Positions 17,079-25,366 of a stretch of 64,000 nucleotides of DNA are shown piece by piece. Source of the stretch: CAYOZN01 sp964408455 (lineage in GTDB: Bacteria > Planctomycetota > Phycisphaerae > UBA1845 > UTPLA1); the NCBI GenBank assembly GCA_964408455.1, contig CAYOZN010000006.1, forward strand, positions 124,001-188,000, written 5' to 3'. The notes under the pieces were generated by a model. It was not told the DNA's origin, made no database searches, and was given only the letters and a program-made list of their open reading frames with translations. The position numbers and the translations under genes are program-made. The stretch's first letter is position 1; the number at the start of each line of letters is the position of its first letter.

Positions 17079-17394
17079 GCCGAAGCCACTCCAGCCCGCG
17101 AAGTGGCGACTCCAACCCGCGAAAATGCTCCTTTCAACCCGCTGTGAAGAAATTCCAACCCGCTGCGAACCCGCAACGCTCCGCCACATGGCTCAACAGC
17201 TCCAACTCACGGACCAGTCGCTCCCCCGCATGGCTCCAGCGCTCCGTCGCATGGCTCCAGCGAACCGCCGCATGGACCATTCGCTCCAAACCGTGGCTCA
17301 TCTGCTCCCGCGCAAGGCTCAAATGCTCCGCCGCATGGATCAATTGCTCCGGCGCATGGCTCAAGCGCTCCAACGCATGGACCATTTGCTCCAA
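17079..17394 (-). repeat. degenerate 21-bp tandem array encoding heptad repeats (probable decayed gene)
   Basis: Ten consecutive 21-base units run from 17185 to 17394 (typical unit CGCATGGCTCAAGCGCTCC plus two bases). At least four more diverged units extend to about 17079. One of these, near 17121-17142, is 22 bases long and breaks the frame. On the minus strand the units translate as heptads with E-R/Q-(L/M/W)-x-H-A, GC-rich at third codon positions. The 86-residue frame 17394-17134 ends where a TGG-like position has become TGA next to the odd-length unit. The plus strand is also open as heptads (RMAQALQ, RMDHLLQ). Both readings have coiled-coil spacing. The minus-strand coding interpretation is favoured by codon composition but not proven. 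Confidence 0.6.
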
Positions 17395-17620
17395 TTTTTT
17401 ATTATCCAGACCCGCGCCACCCCGCCCGCCAGCCCGCGCAGCCGCGTTTTATTCGGCCCGCGGCCGCGCCAGCGCTGATATCGCCGTTTGAATGATCGGA
17501 CCCGCTCCCCCGGGAAAATCGCTATGATTGCCCGCGTTGCGGCAGCGATTGGCCCCTTGCAGAATGGACAGCCGCAGGCCGGCGATCCTGTTGCCCGGCT
17601 GTGAGCGGGATAAATCGGTG

Positions 17621-17693
17621 GGACCAGTAGCCCAACGGCAGAGGCAAGGGACTTAAAATCCCTCAAGTGTGGGTTCGAATCCCACCTGGTCCA
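17621..17693 (+). tRNA. tRNA with UAA anticodon (leucine codon UUA) on a class I body
   Basis: A complete cloverleaf of 73 bases. The acceptor stem is GGACCAG with CTGGTCC and A73. The D arm is GCC/GGC with GG in the loop. The anticodon stem is AGGGA/TCCCT with loop CTTAAAA, giving anticodon TAA. A 5-base variable loop CAAGT precedes a T arm GTGGG-TTCGAAT-CCCAC. CCA is not encoded; a T run follows at 17694. The anticodon loop and A73 fit tRNA-Leu, but bacterial tRNA-Leu normally has a long variable arm, so the true identity is open. Confidence 0.85.
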
Positions 17694-17789
17694 TTTTTCG
17701 TTCCGATCCGGCCAGTGATGGGGCATTGTGTTTCAACCCCCGGCCACAGGCCGGGGCTCTGTTTTGCTTACCGTCGCGGGAGGCCCATC

Positions 17790-18698
17790 ATGCTCATCGC
17801 CATCACCGGTGCGACCGGGTTCCTGGGCCGCTACATCGCGAACCATCTCGCCGGGCAGGGCCACCTGCTTCGCTGCTGGCGCCGGCCCGGCTCCGATCGC
17901 GGCGGCTTCGACGCCGATGCCGCCATCGAGTGGATCGAGGGCTCCCTCGAAGACGCGTCCTCGGCCACCGCCCTGTGCCGCGGCGTCGACGCCGTCGTCC
18001 ACGCGGCCCTCTTCCGCCCCGGCAACCGCGGCTTCCGCGCCTCGGCCGACGAGGGCTTCGCCGAGTTCGTCCGCGTCAACCTGCTGGGGACGCTTTCGCT
18101 CATGGCGGCGGCGCGGGAACAGCAGGTGCCGAGGTTCGTCTTCATCTCCACCTGCGCCGTCCACGAGATCATCCTGCCCGGCCACCCGCTGGACGAGACG
18201 CATCCCCTCTGGCCCACCACGCACTACGGCGCCCACAAGGCCGCCATCGAGAAGTTCGTCCACAGCTTCGGCCAGGGCGGCGGCTGGAACGTGTGCGCCC
18301 TGCGCCCCACCGGCATCTACGGCCTCGCCCACCCGCCGTCGAAGAGCCGCTGGTTCGACATCGTCCGCCGCGTCGCCCGCGGCGAGGCCTTCTCCAGCGA
18401 CGCCGGCGGCAAGGAAGTCCATGCCGCGGACGTGGCACGCGCCACCGCCCTGCTCCTCGCCGCCCCCGACGCCGACATCCGCGGTCAGGCCTTCAACTGC
18501 TGCGACATGTACATCTCGGAGAAGCGCGTCGCCGAACTGGCGAAGGAAATCAGCGGCAGCCGCGCCGAAATCGGCGGCAACAACGCCGGCCCGAAGAATC
18601 AGATCGCCACCGACAAGCTGTGCGCCCTCGGCATGTCCTTCGGCGGCATCCCCCGCCTCCGCCAGACCATCGAGCAACTCGTCGCCGCCACCGCATGA
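17790..18698 (+). CDS. NAD-dependent epimerase/dehydratase (extended SDR)
   Basis: A 302-residue cytoplasmic enzyme starting at ATG 17790 behind GGGAGG (17778-17783). The N-terminal Rossmann fold has the GxxGxxG motif (Gly7, Gly10, Gly13 in TGATGFLG). The active-site pair Tyr146 and Lys150 lies in HYGAHKAA, with FISTCAVHE before it as the serine/threonine strand. Extended SDRs of this size act on nucleotide sugars or similar substrates; the substrate cannot be told from sequence. The C-terminal part (RLRQTIEQLV) matches the usual end of the family. It follows the tRNA closely and is followed by a palindromic repeat array, with no obvious operon partner. Confidence 0.88.
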   Translation: MLIAITGATGFLGRYIANHLAGQGHLLRCWRRPGSDRGGFDADAAIEWIEGSLEDASSATALCRGVDAVVHAALFRPGNRGFRASADEGFAEFVRVNLLGTLSLMAAAREQQVPRFVFISTCAVHEIILPGHPLDETHPLWPTTHYGAHKAAIEKFVHSFGQGGGWNVCALRPTGIYGLAHPPSKSRWFDIVRRVARGEAFSSDAGGKEVHAADVARATALLLAAPDADIRGQAFNCCDMYISEKRVAELAKEISGSRAEIGGNNAGPKNQIATDKLCALGMSFGGIPRLRQTIEQLVAATA

Positions 18699-18704
18699 CG
18701 TTCC

Positions 18705-19154
18705 GTGTGCCACTCTCCCGTGTGCCACTGCTTCAAGCAGTGCCGAACACCGTACACGCCCCGTGTGCCACTGCTTCAAGCAGTGCCGAACACCNNNNNN
18801 NNNNNNNNNNNNNNNNNNNNNNNNNNNNNNNNNNNNNNNNNNNNNNNNNNNNNNNNNNNNNNNNNNNNNNNNNNNNNNNNNNNNNNNNNNNNNNCACGCC
18901 CCGTGTGCCACTCTCCCGTGTGCCACTGCTTCAAGCAGTGCCGAACACCGTACACGCCCCGTGTGCCACTGCTTCAAGCAGTGCCGAACACCGTACACGC
19001 CCCGTGTGCCACTCTCCCGTGTGCCACTGCTTCAAGCAGTGCCGAACACCATACACGTGCCGTGTGCCACTGCTTCAAGCAGTGCCGAAGACCAGTAACT
19101 GCGCCAAGTGAAATACGGCACCTGTACCACTGTTTCCCGTCGCGCCGGGACAGT
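18705..19154. repeat. palindromic repeat array, family B
   Basis: Six copies of CACTGCTTCAAGCAGTG (18727, 18771, 18924, 18967, 19025, 19068), each flanked by CGTGTGC and CCGAA(C/G)ACC. Shorter GTGTGCCACTCTCCC half-units alternate with some of them. A related dyad built on CACTG...CGCGCCGGGACAGTG ends the array at 19128-19154. An N gap interrupts it, so the true copy number is unknown. Members of the same family, in the other orientation, occur at 36101-36170. Confidence 0.9.
18795..18894. other. assembly gap (100 N) inside the family B array
   Basis: Exactly 100 N between two repeat copies, so probably a fixed-length placeholder where the assembly could not resolve the repeats. Confidence 0.98.
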
Positions 19155-19299
19155 GCCGACCACCACGGCGCGACGCCTCCTGTCCGCCGGGAATAGGGTC
19201 AAAAGCCCGCCATTCTGGCGGAACAGGGAGCAAGTCTATTAGGTAGCGGAGCAGGTGGCGACGGAACAGCGGCCCCTGCCGTTTCTGTCACGTTGACCC

Positions 19300-19440
19300 C
19301 GGCGCGCTCCGGGTTGCATCGGATTGCATCGCCTGTTTTTCTGCCGACGCGCCCCACCGGGGCCCGTCTCAGGAGCCTTCGATGCGTTGCGGAACACCAC
19401 CGGAAAAAAAATCTGGAGAAAATTTCGGCTCGCCGGCCTC
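19300..19440 (-). repeat. dispersed element family D, copy 1
   Basis: Read on the minus strand, about 130 bases align without large gaps to 52690-52835. The best conserved parts are TCCAGATTTTTTTTCC, the region around ATCGAAGGCTCC, and CAGGCGATGCAATCCG. Both copies are open in the same frame (EIFSRFFF here, KNFSRIFL in the other, then KTGDAIR in both), so the element could be coding. Confidence 0.7.
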
Positions 19441-19579
19441 GTCGTTTCCGGGCGCAGAAGCCGCATCCGGGCCGGCCCCGGCAAGCCATGGTTTCCACGA
19501 TGACCCGGAGAAGATGTGCACAAAGCGCCCGGCCGCGAGCCGGCCAGCGAGGCGCGCGAGCCTCGCAACAAACGGCGAA

Positions 19580-20662
19580 TCAGCGCTTCGGTCGTATCGG
19601 CGCCTTCATCTGGTATCGTTGCTGGCCCAGCAGTTGCCGCCGCTGCTGCTCCTGAAGCTGGCGACGCAGCGATGGCTGACCGAACAGCCCCGGCAGGATG
19701 CCCTGGCCGATGCCGAAATCCCCATCGCTATTGGGCTGCCGGCCCATCCGCGGCGGCGCGACGAGCGGGATCTGAAGCCCGCCCAGGTTGACCTGCCCGC
19801 CCTGAACCGGCGAGTCCAGCCAGTTCACCGTGTTGTTCCCGAGCGGAAGCAGCAGCGCGATGCCGCCGTTGTTGAGCAGAAAGTCCTTGTCCGCCTGCGA
19901 AATGCCGAACACGTCGTTGAACTGGATGTTCCGATCGAATCGCACGCTCTCGATCGCCTGGAACATGCGTTGAGAGACCCACTGCCCCGGCGTCATGAAG
20001 CGCGACTTGGTACGGATGAGTTCGTTGCGCGAGTTCCAGTCAAACTGGATGGCCTGCACCAGGCCGCGGCCCTTTTCCGACAGCGACATCTGAAACCGCC
20101 CGTTGGCATACTCGAAGCGGAAGATATCGGTGCCGCGCTTCGAGAGCTGCGCGCTGGGGCTGGTGATCAGCATGTCGCTGCGCACCCGGCCCTCGGCCAC
20201 GCCGGCCCGGACAGCGCCCACCTTCAGCGAAACGTGCGATCGCGCCGCCCTGCCGGCGCCTTCCGCCCGATAGTGCAGTTCGTCGATCTGGATCGTCGTG
20301 CCGCCTTCGATCAGCATGACCGTCGGCGGATCGGCCGGCCGCTGGACCAGCTTCACCGTTCCGTGCATTTTTGTTTGAATGACGCTGCCGGCGCGGAGCA
20401 GGTCGCCTTGGCGAATCGGCTTCCACGCCGCTTCGTTCGTGGGATCGGTCCCGATCGGCGCCCATCGCGCGCGGCGAGCCGCGTTCACTTCATAAACGAG
20501 TTCGTCGACGCCCGGCTGCGAAGCCGGCTGCGTGTCCTGCGGAGCCGGCGCCGGCGCCGCTTGAGGACCCACGGGGGCCGTCGTCTGCGCGATCAGTTGC
20601 GCAGGCGCAACCGCCGAATGCACGATTCCCAATGCCAAGGCGAAAAACCATGTGCGAATCAT
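19580..20662 (-). CDS. exported FecR-like domain protein
   Basis: A 360-residue protein. ATG 20662 is chosen because AAGGAG lies six bases upstream and a signal peptide follows (MIRTWFFALALGIVHSAVAPA). A Pro/Ala/Gln linker precedes a FecR-like beta domain at about residues 60-210 (LRAGSVIQTKMHGTVKLV, then AEGRVRSDMLITSPSAQLSKRGTD). The C-terminus is rich in Gln, Arg and Gly. FecR domains in planctomycetes are often found on exported proteins without a sigma partner, and no sigma gene is adjacent here. It is the last gene of a same-strand set with the lipoprotein (43 bases upstream) and the outer-membrane barrel. Its role is unknown; a cell-surface or periplasmic structural role is possible. 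Confidence 0.65.
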   Translation of the reverse strand: MIRTWFFALALGIVHSAVAPAQLIAQTTAPVGPQAAPAPAPQDTQPASQPGVDELVYEVNAARRARWAPIGTDPTNEAAWKPIRQGDLLRAGSVIQTKMHGTVKLVQRPADPPTVMLIEGGTTIQIDELHYRAEGAGRAARSHVSLKVGAVRAGVAEGRVRSDMLITSPSAQLSKRGTDIFRFEYANGRFQMSLSEKGRGLVQAIQFDWNSRNELIRTKSRFMTPGQWVSQRMFQAIESVRFDRNIQFNDVFGISQADKDFLLNNGGIALLLPLGNNTVNWLDSPVQGGQVNLGGLQIPLVAPPRMGRQPNSDGDFGIGQGILPGLFGQPSLRRQLQEQQRRQLLGQQRYQMKAPIRPKR

Positions 20663-20704
20663 GTTCGCTCCTTGTGCCGCGCGTTCGGCCCGCGACATTC
20701 CCCG

Positions 20705-21346
20705 TCAGCCCTGGTCGGCTTCCGGTTCCTCGTCCGCAGGCGCTTGTGGAAGAGGATCGGGCACGATCAGATTACCCTCGGCATCGCGATCGGTTTCATC
20801 GCTCAGCTCGATGCCGCTGGGCTCAAACAGGCCCTTCTCCTCCATGATATCCGCCGCCTTCCGCGACAGCGCAAAAAGGGCAGGCCCGGTGATGTACTGA
20901 TAGCTGACCGCTTCGTCGGTCAGCTCGCGGTAAATCAACTCCCTCAGGGCGTATCGCCGGTCGCCCAGGCCCGTGGCGCCAATCAGGTGCATGTTGACGC
21001 CGCCCGAAATATCACAGATCCGGCACGTCATGTACGCAACGGTGCCGTAGTTTGCGGGATCACTTGGGTGCAATTCCCATGCCTCGTGGATGATGCCACG
21101 GGATTCCAGCTTGGCTCGGCGCTCGTCGAAGCCCTTCGATGCGTCTTCGCCGTCCGCGAGAATGAGCATCACCCGCATGGCTTCATCATTCGTAACCAGC
21201 GTAGATTCATTGAGATAAGCTTCGAAGGCAAAATCGGAGAGCTGGTTGTGATCGACCTCGGGGGAGTATGCCTGCGGCTGTGCGCAACCGCTTAGGGTTA
21301 CTGCCTGGCATCCTATAATCAAGAATACGGCGGTAAGGCGGGACAT
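20705..21346 (-). CDS. lipoprotein of unknown function
   Basis: About 213 residues from ATG 21346; an ATG at 21361 is also in frame and neither start has a good ribosome-binding site. The N-terminus MSRLTAVFLIIGCQAVTLSG precedes a lipobox Cys (LSGC), so it should be lipidated and held in the periplasm or outer membrane. The mature part is acidic, with a CRIC pair in the middle and an acidic C-terminal tail. A HEAT-like helical middle part (DRRYALRELIYRELTDEA) may be present. It lies between the outer-membrane barrel gene (49 bases) and the FecR-like gene (42 bases) on the same strand, so the three are probably co-transcribed. I do not recognise a family. Confidence 0.7.
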   Translation of the reverse strand: MSRLTAVFLIIGCQAVTLSGCAQPQAYSPEVDHNQLSDFAFEAYLNESTLVTNDEAMRVMLILADGEDASKGFDERRAKLESRGIIHEAWELHPSDPANYGTVAYMTCRICDISGGVNMHLIGATGLGDRRYALRELIYRELTDEAVSYQYITGPALFALSRKAADIMEEKGLFEPSGIELSDETDRDAEGNLIVPDPLPQAPADEEPEADQG

Positions 21347-21395
21347 AACCACGGCTCTCATTGGTAATATTACCCAGGACTGGCACTTCAGTCCA

Positions 21396-22844
21396 CTAGA
21401 ACGACCACGTCATGCCCGTCAGCAGAAAGGTCCGCGCGGAAGTATCAGAAAACGCATCGCCGGGGAAAAAAGACCCGAAGCGAACCGTCCAGGCCAGATC
21501 GCTCAGGATTCGGTAGTTCGCGTAATAGTCCATTTCCCAGCCGAGATACCCGCTCTGTTCATCCGCAAGCCCATCCGAGACGGCCGCATTCGCCCGGTTC
21601 TTCCAGTAGAGATACCAGTCGGAGCCCAGCTCCAGATCGCGCAGGGCCTGGACCTCCGGAAAGGGCCGGAATGAGCCGCCCAGCCGCCAGACGTGGATGT
21701 TGCTCAATCGCGGCGAAAACGCGATGCCCGTATCGCGGAAACCAAAGCCCACGAAGCCGCGGTCGACGTGATTCTTGCTCACGCCACCTTCGGCATTGGT
21801 CGGGCTGCCCAGGCGCGTGGGATCGCCGCTCGCGAACATGTATTCAGCTGATAGAACCGGCTTCATCGGATGCCGGAAGTAATAGTCCAACCGATGATCA
21901 AATCCCCATGCCTTGATGTGATTTCGGCGGAAAAACCTGCGATCGCCGTAGCTGTAGCCGCGCTCGATCACCCACTCGGTGGTGTAGCGAAGATTGGGAA
22001 TCAGTTCGCCGACCGAGCCCCAGCCGATGTAGGTCGAGTCGTAGCGATACTCCTGTAGCAGGTTGGGCGGGTCCTCGCTGGTATGATCATCCTGCCAGAC
22101 GATGTAGGCGAATGGCTCGTGCTTGTCGAATCCCACGTAACGCTCTTCCAGCATGTAGAATTCGCGATCGCTGTGATCGGCCACCGGCCGACTGCGGTCG
22201 ATATTCTCCGTGCTGGCGGGCGTCTTTCCGGCGACGAACGTCGTCTGAAAGCCGGCGTATTCCCCCTGCAACATGGCATGATCGAGCGGCAGGTCGACGG
22301 CGAAGCCGGTGCCGATCATGACCAGGTCGCGGCCGGCCTTGAACTTCAATTCGAACGGCCCCTCGATGCCGTTGTGTACGCGCAGGGCCTTGGCGATGTC
22401 GAGCTGGTACCAGCCTCGCTCCAGGTTGGGGCCGTCGAGATCGTCCTCGTGAGCGCCGAAGTTATCGCCCTTGTTCCAGTCGTTGTACGTGCCCCGTACG
22501 CGCAGATACCCCTGATGAATGCCCTGATCCGCGCTGAATGAGGTCCACAGTCTCAGCTCGTGCTGGCGAAGGGTGCGGCTGCTCTCCACGCCATCGTCGA
22601 ACAGGAAGAAATAGAGGTTGTACCAGCCGCCCGCATCAAAGATCAGCTTCTGGTCTACCGGAAGCTCGCGTTGAAGCCTGCGCTGATTTTCTCGTTCCAG
22701 GGCTCGCTGGCGTTCGAGGAACTGGTTGCTGATGCCGCTCGGCGCAGCATCGAGCTGGAGCTGGGCATGAGCGTCCGCCGCGGCGAAAAAAATGCATACG
22801 AAAAACCACGCCGCCAATCGAAAGTAAATGCGAGTTGCACCCAT
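21396..22844 (-). CDS. alginate-export-type outer membrane beta-barrel protein
   Basis: A 482-residue protein from ATG 22844 with a signal peptide ending about AADAHAQ. A short coiled segment (QRALERENQRRLQRELPV) follows, then alternating aromatic beta strands to the C-terminal Phe (TGMTWSF), the usual outer-membrane barrel ending. The pattern of strands, including YLRVRGTYNDWNKGDNFG and FKAGRDLVMIGTGFAVD, matches the alginate_exp/AlgE-like family, whose founder exports alginate through the outer membrane. No alginate biosynthesis genes are in this window, so the substrate is unknown. The frame stays open upstream to 23084 but those residues look non-coding. It heads a likely three-gene operon with the lipoprotein and FecR-like genes. 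Confidence 0.75.
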   Translation of the reverse strand: MGATRIYFRLAAWFFVCIFFAAADAHAQLQLDAAPSGISNQFLERQRALERENQRRLQRELPVDQKLIFDAGGWYNLYFFLFDDGVESSRTLRQHELRLWTSFSADQGIHQGYLRVRGTYNDWNKGDNFGAHEDDLDGPNLERGWYQLDIAKALRVHNGIEGPFELKFKAGRDLVMIGTGFAVDLPLDHAMLQGEYAGFQTTFVAGKTPASTENIDRSRPVADHSDREFYMLEERYVGFDKHEPFAYIVWQDDHTSEDPPNLLQEYRYDSTYIGWGSVGELIPNLRYTTEWVIERGYSYGDRRFFRRNHIKAWGFDHRLDYYFRHPMKPVLSAEYMFASGDPTRLGSPTNAEGGVSKNHVDRGFVGFGFRDTGIAFSPRLSNIHVWRLGGSFRPFPEVQALRDLELGSDWYLYWKNRANAAVSDGLADEQSGYLGWEMDYYANYRILSDLAWTVRFGSFFPGDAFSDTSARTFLLTGMTWSF

Positions 22845-23099
22845 AGATCGTTCTGACTCAGCTGCGGCGGCAGAATCCGGCCACGCCGACCATGCGCGGT
22901 GCCCGCGCCATCCCGCCGGCCATTCCTCGACCGGTCTTTCAAAATGTCGCTCGGCCCCCGCCGCGGCCCGCAAGCGCGGCCTGCCGTTTGCCGGGCGGCG
23001 GCATCGTCTATCGGTGCTGGCGATTTTGCAAGCCCTTGCCGGCCGCCAACTTCGGGTGCCCACCCCCTGACGTATCGAATCCATGGCCGCGATATGTTG

Positions 23100-23131
23100 A
23101 AAAAAATAGACCCCGGTATTGGATACCGGGG
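23100..23131 (-). terminator. intrinsic terminator after the exported protein gene
   Basis: On the minus strand a 9-bp stem (CCCCGGTAT with ATACCGGGG, 3-base loop) is followed closely by seven T. It lies 44 bases beyond the stop codon at 23175 and separates that gene from the barrel operon. Confidence 0.88.
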
Positions 23132-23174
23132 CCTGGATTGCGAAAGCTATTGAATCTTGGGGGCGGGTACGGAA

Positions 23175-24062
23175 TTAACGGTCGGCGCCGCCGCGGCGAG
23201 GTCGCGGCCCGCGCGGCGGTGGCGGCTGGCCGGTCTCGCCACCGCCCGGGGGCTCGTTCGTCACCGACACGTCCGGCGGACCGAGCGTCAGCAGGTAGCC
23301 CTCACCACCGTGGCTGAACACGACCTTGGCGTGAACCGCCTTTTCAAGTTCGAGATCGCTGGCGCTGATCTCGTCCCCCTCTTCGTTGACCATCTTTGCG
23401 ACTTCTTCCAGAACTTTGAGCTTTAACTTCTTGAAGGGAATGCGCTTTTCGGTCTTGGAGTTGGCATTGACCGGTCGCCGGTCGTCCTTGATGCCCGGCC
23501 AGTCACCGTTGTTCTTCGGCTTGCATTTCAGTATCACCATGCCGTCCTCAACCTTTTCGATCGTGCCCTCGACTTCGATCGTGTTGAAGGTCAGGGACCG
23601 CAGTTCCTTCACCTTGCGCTTGGCGTCCGGATCGACGAAGCCCCAGCCGGCGGTGATGTGCAACCCCTTGAGCAGGATTTCCTTCAGGTCCTCGACTTCG
23701 AAGTTCTGGCTGGCGAGTTCGACCTTCAGGCCGCTGCCGCGACGAACTGCAACCGTCAGCACCTTCTGTTCCTTATCAAAAGGCTTGACCTTGAGAAAAC
23801 CGATCAGATCCTCGTCCTTTTCGCGGTCGCCATCGTCGGCGGCCGTGTACTTCAGGACGCGGCCCTCCATGGTGCCGGGGATGTCCTTGGGGGCATCGGG
23901 TTGCTGGGCCTGCGGGCCGCCGCGGTTCTTGCTGCCGCCACCGCCGCGCCGAATGCCCTGTGCAAGTACCTCGGACGGCAACATGGCGGCCAGCGCAGCA
24001 CAACACCCCAGCCAGCAAACCAGCCGGAGAAGTCGTCGCGAGTCGAACTTCACGGCGATCAT
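23175..24062 (-). CDS. exported hypothetical protein with Gly/Pro/Arg-rich ends
   Basis: A 295-residue protein with a signal peptide (cleavage near SEVLAQ). A Gly/Gln/Pro-rich linker (residues about 36-60) leads to a folded, Lys-rich region at about 62-270, and the last 25 residues are Pro/Arg/Gly-rich. The folded part contains two similar segments, each opening with an E-G-x-(V/I) strand (GTMEGRVLKYTAADD and EVEGTIEKVEDGMVILK), which suggests a duplicated small beta domain. It is a single gene with its own terminator. I do not recognise a family; a cell-envelope role is only a guess from the signal peptide. Confidence 0.7.
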   Translation of the reverse strand: MIAVKFDSRRLLRLVCWLGCCAALAAMLPSEVLAQGIRRGGGGSKNRGGPQAQQPDAPKDIPGTMEGRVLKYTAADDGDREKDEDLIGFLKVKPFDKEQKVLTVAVRRGSGLKVELASQNFEVEDLKEILLKGLHITAGWGFVDPDAKRKVKELRSLTFNTIEVEGTIEKVEDGMVILKCKPKNNGDWPGIKDDRRPVNANSKTEKRIPFKKLKLKVLEEVAKMVNEEGDEISASDLELEKAVHAKVVFSHGGEGYLLTLGPPDVSVTNEPPGGGETGQPPPPRGPRPRRGGADR

Positions 24063-24330
24063 GGCGGTGTCTCCTTTACCTGTAGAACGTAGGCATACCC
24101 GCTATGGTAACGGCCAGCCAGTGTAACCTCCGGGACCCTTGCACTCCAAGGAATTCTATGTGCCCGCCCGACTTATGCCAGCGCCATTACCGCCAAAACC
24201 TCCGAAAATCGAGCGTTTTTCTCCCCATGGCCAGCCATGCCGGCATGCAGCCGCACCCCAATAGCTGTAGACAACCTGTCGCTGGGTGCGTTGGCCGTGT
24301 CCGGCCGTTTTTGCGTGAACGGCCCCTCGA

Positions 24331-25188
24331 TCACGTATACAGCATCAGGAAGACCGCCCCCATGGCAGCGTGACCGAATACCAGCAGCGGCAGGGCGCTG
24401 GCCACCAGGGCCCTCGCCCTGTTCACCTGGAAAAACTGCTCGATTCCGCTCGTCACCACGCGGAGGTACCACACGATCCCGATCGGCGGAACCAGCAGTA
24501 CTGCCGGTGTGACCGCACTTCCGAACGCCACCACTTCCACGCAGCGGTCGACATCGGCCTTGCGCGCCCCCAGACCGCGCAACACGCCGTGGATCAAGAA
24601 GCCATAGATATAGTTCCAGGCCACTTGCGTCAGCGGAATCGCCACCAGCGCGACCAGCGCCCAACGCGACTGCATCAACAGCTTTGCATTCGGCCCCCAC
24701 GCGATGAATCCCAGCGTCTGCAAGCCCCATAGCGTGAGCAGGAACACCGCCGCCGACAGGTATGCGCAGAGGATGCTGAACCCGGCCGCGCCGCTCGCCG
24801 GGGCGACGCTCAACTGCCTGAAAAACTCCGCCGGCTGCGTCGTCAGCCGCGCCAGCACCTCGACGAATGCCGCCAGAGTGCCCATCCGGCCCCGTGCCGC
24901 CCACGGCGAACCCCGCCGGACCGCCTCGGCGCTTGCGCCCTCCACCAGCGGACGCACCGTGGCGATGGCAACATCCACCGGCTGCCCGCACCGCTCGCAG
25001 TCGTAGCGATGACGGAGCGGCAGGCCCAGCGCTCCTTCCCCGCTCACGCCATGGCCGCACGAAGTGCAGCAGAATGCCACTTCTCCGGCACGGAAGGCAT
25101 AGTCGGTCACGTCAAAGGCGAGCCCGCACTCCGGGCAGCGGCTCTCTGGCAGGTTCCACAGCAGGTATTGGCAGCGGACGCAGTGCAA
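24331..25188 (-). CDS. zinc-ribbon plus YIP1-like membrane protein
   Basis: A 285-residue protein. The first 70 residues contain four Cys pairs: CVRC and CPEC in one ribbon, CTSC and CERC in another, so two metal ribbons are likely. From about residue 115 there are four or five hydrophobic segments, arranged like the YIP1/DUF1282 family (FSILCAYLSAAVFLLTL, and a later VEVVAFGSAVTPAVLLVPP). Bacterial members are common in planctomycetes and have no established function. A GGCCGTT/AACGGCC hairpin lies right after the stop (24303-24324) but lacks a T tract. The gene stands alone between the exported protein and MurA, on the same strand as both. Confidence 0.75.
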   Translation of the reverse strand: MHCVRCQYLLWNLPESRCPECGLAFDVTDYAFRAGEVAFCCTSCGHGVSGEGALGLPLRHRYDCERCGQPVDVAIATVRPLVEGASAEAVRRGSPWAARGRMGTLAAFVEVLARLTTQPAEFFRQLSVAPASGAAGFSILCAYLSAAVFLLTLWGLQTLGFIAWGPNAKLLMQSRWALVALVAIPLTQVAWNYIYGFLIHGVLRGLGARKADVDRCVEVVAFGSAVTPAVLLVPPIGIVWYLRVVTSGIEQFFQVNRARALVASALPLLVFGHAAMGAVFLMLYT

Positions 25189-25366
25189 AGGGGCTGGCTT
25201 TCTATTCCGCGTTTCTCAGCGGTGTAGTGGTACTCGCCGTGCAAGCCCGGCGGCTACATGAACCCTGCTGCAAAAGGTTTATCGCGCCGCCGTGCACAGC
25301 CGGGGCTCCGCTTTCACACGTCGACCTCTATACCAATTCGCAATAATGTGTTGCGCAAACCTGCAA

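Noticed and set aside
17079..17394. CRISPR or satellite of fixed spacers
   Set aside because: Units are contiguous 21-base repeats without spacers.
13622..17693. Integrated element bounded by the tRNA 3' end
   Set aside because: No second copy of the tRNA 3' end (GGGTTCGAATCCCAC) was found by eye near 13620, and there is no integrase gene.
18705..19154. CRISPR-like array
   Set aside because: The intervals between palindromes are themselves repeated, not unique spacers, and no cas genes are near.
19382..21295. Long plus-strand open frame (637 codons) across the FecR-like and lipoprotein genes
   Set aside because: Antisense shadow of GC-rich genes: the minus strand has signal peptide, lipobox and ribosome-binding sites, while this frame has no recognisable domain.
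24303..24324. Hairpin GGCCGTT/AACGGCC as terminator of the YIP1-like gene
   Set aside because: No T tract follows on the minus strand; only a stem is supported.
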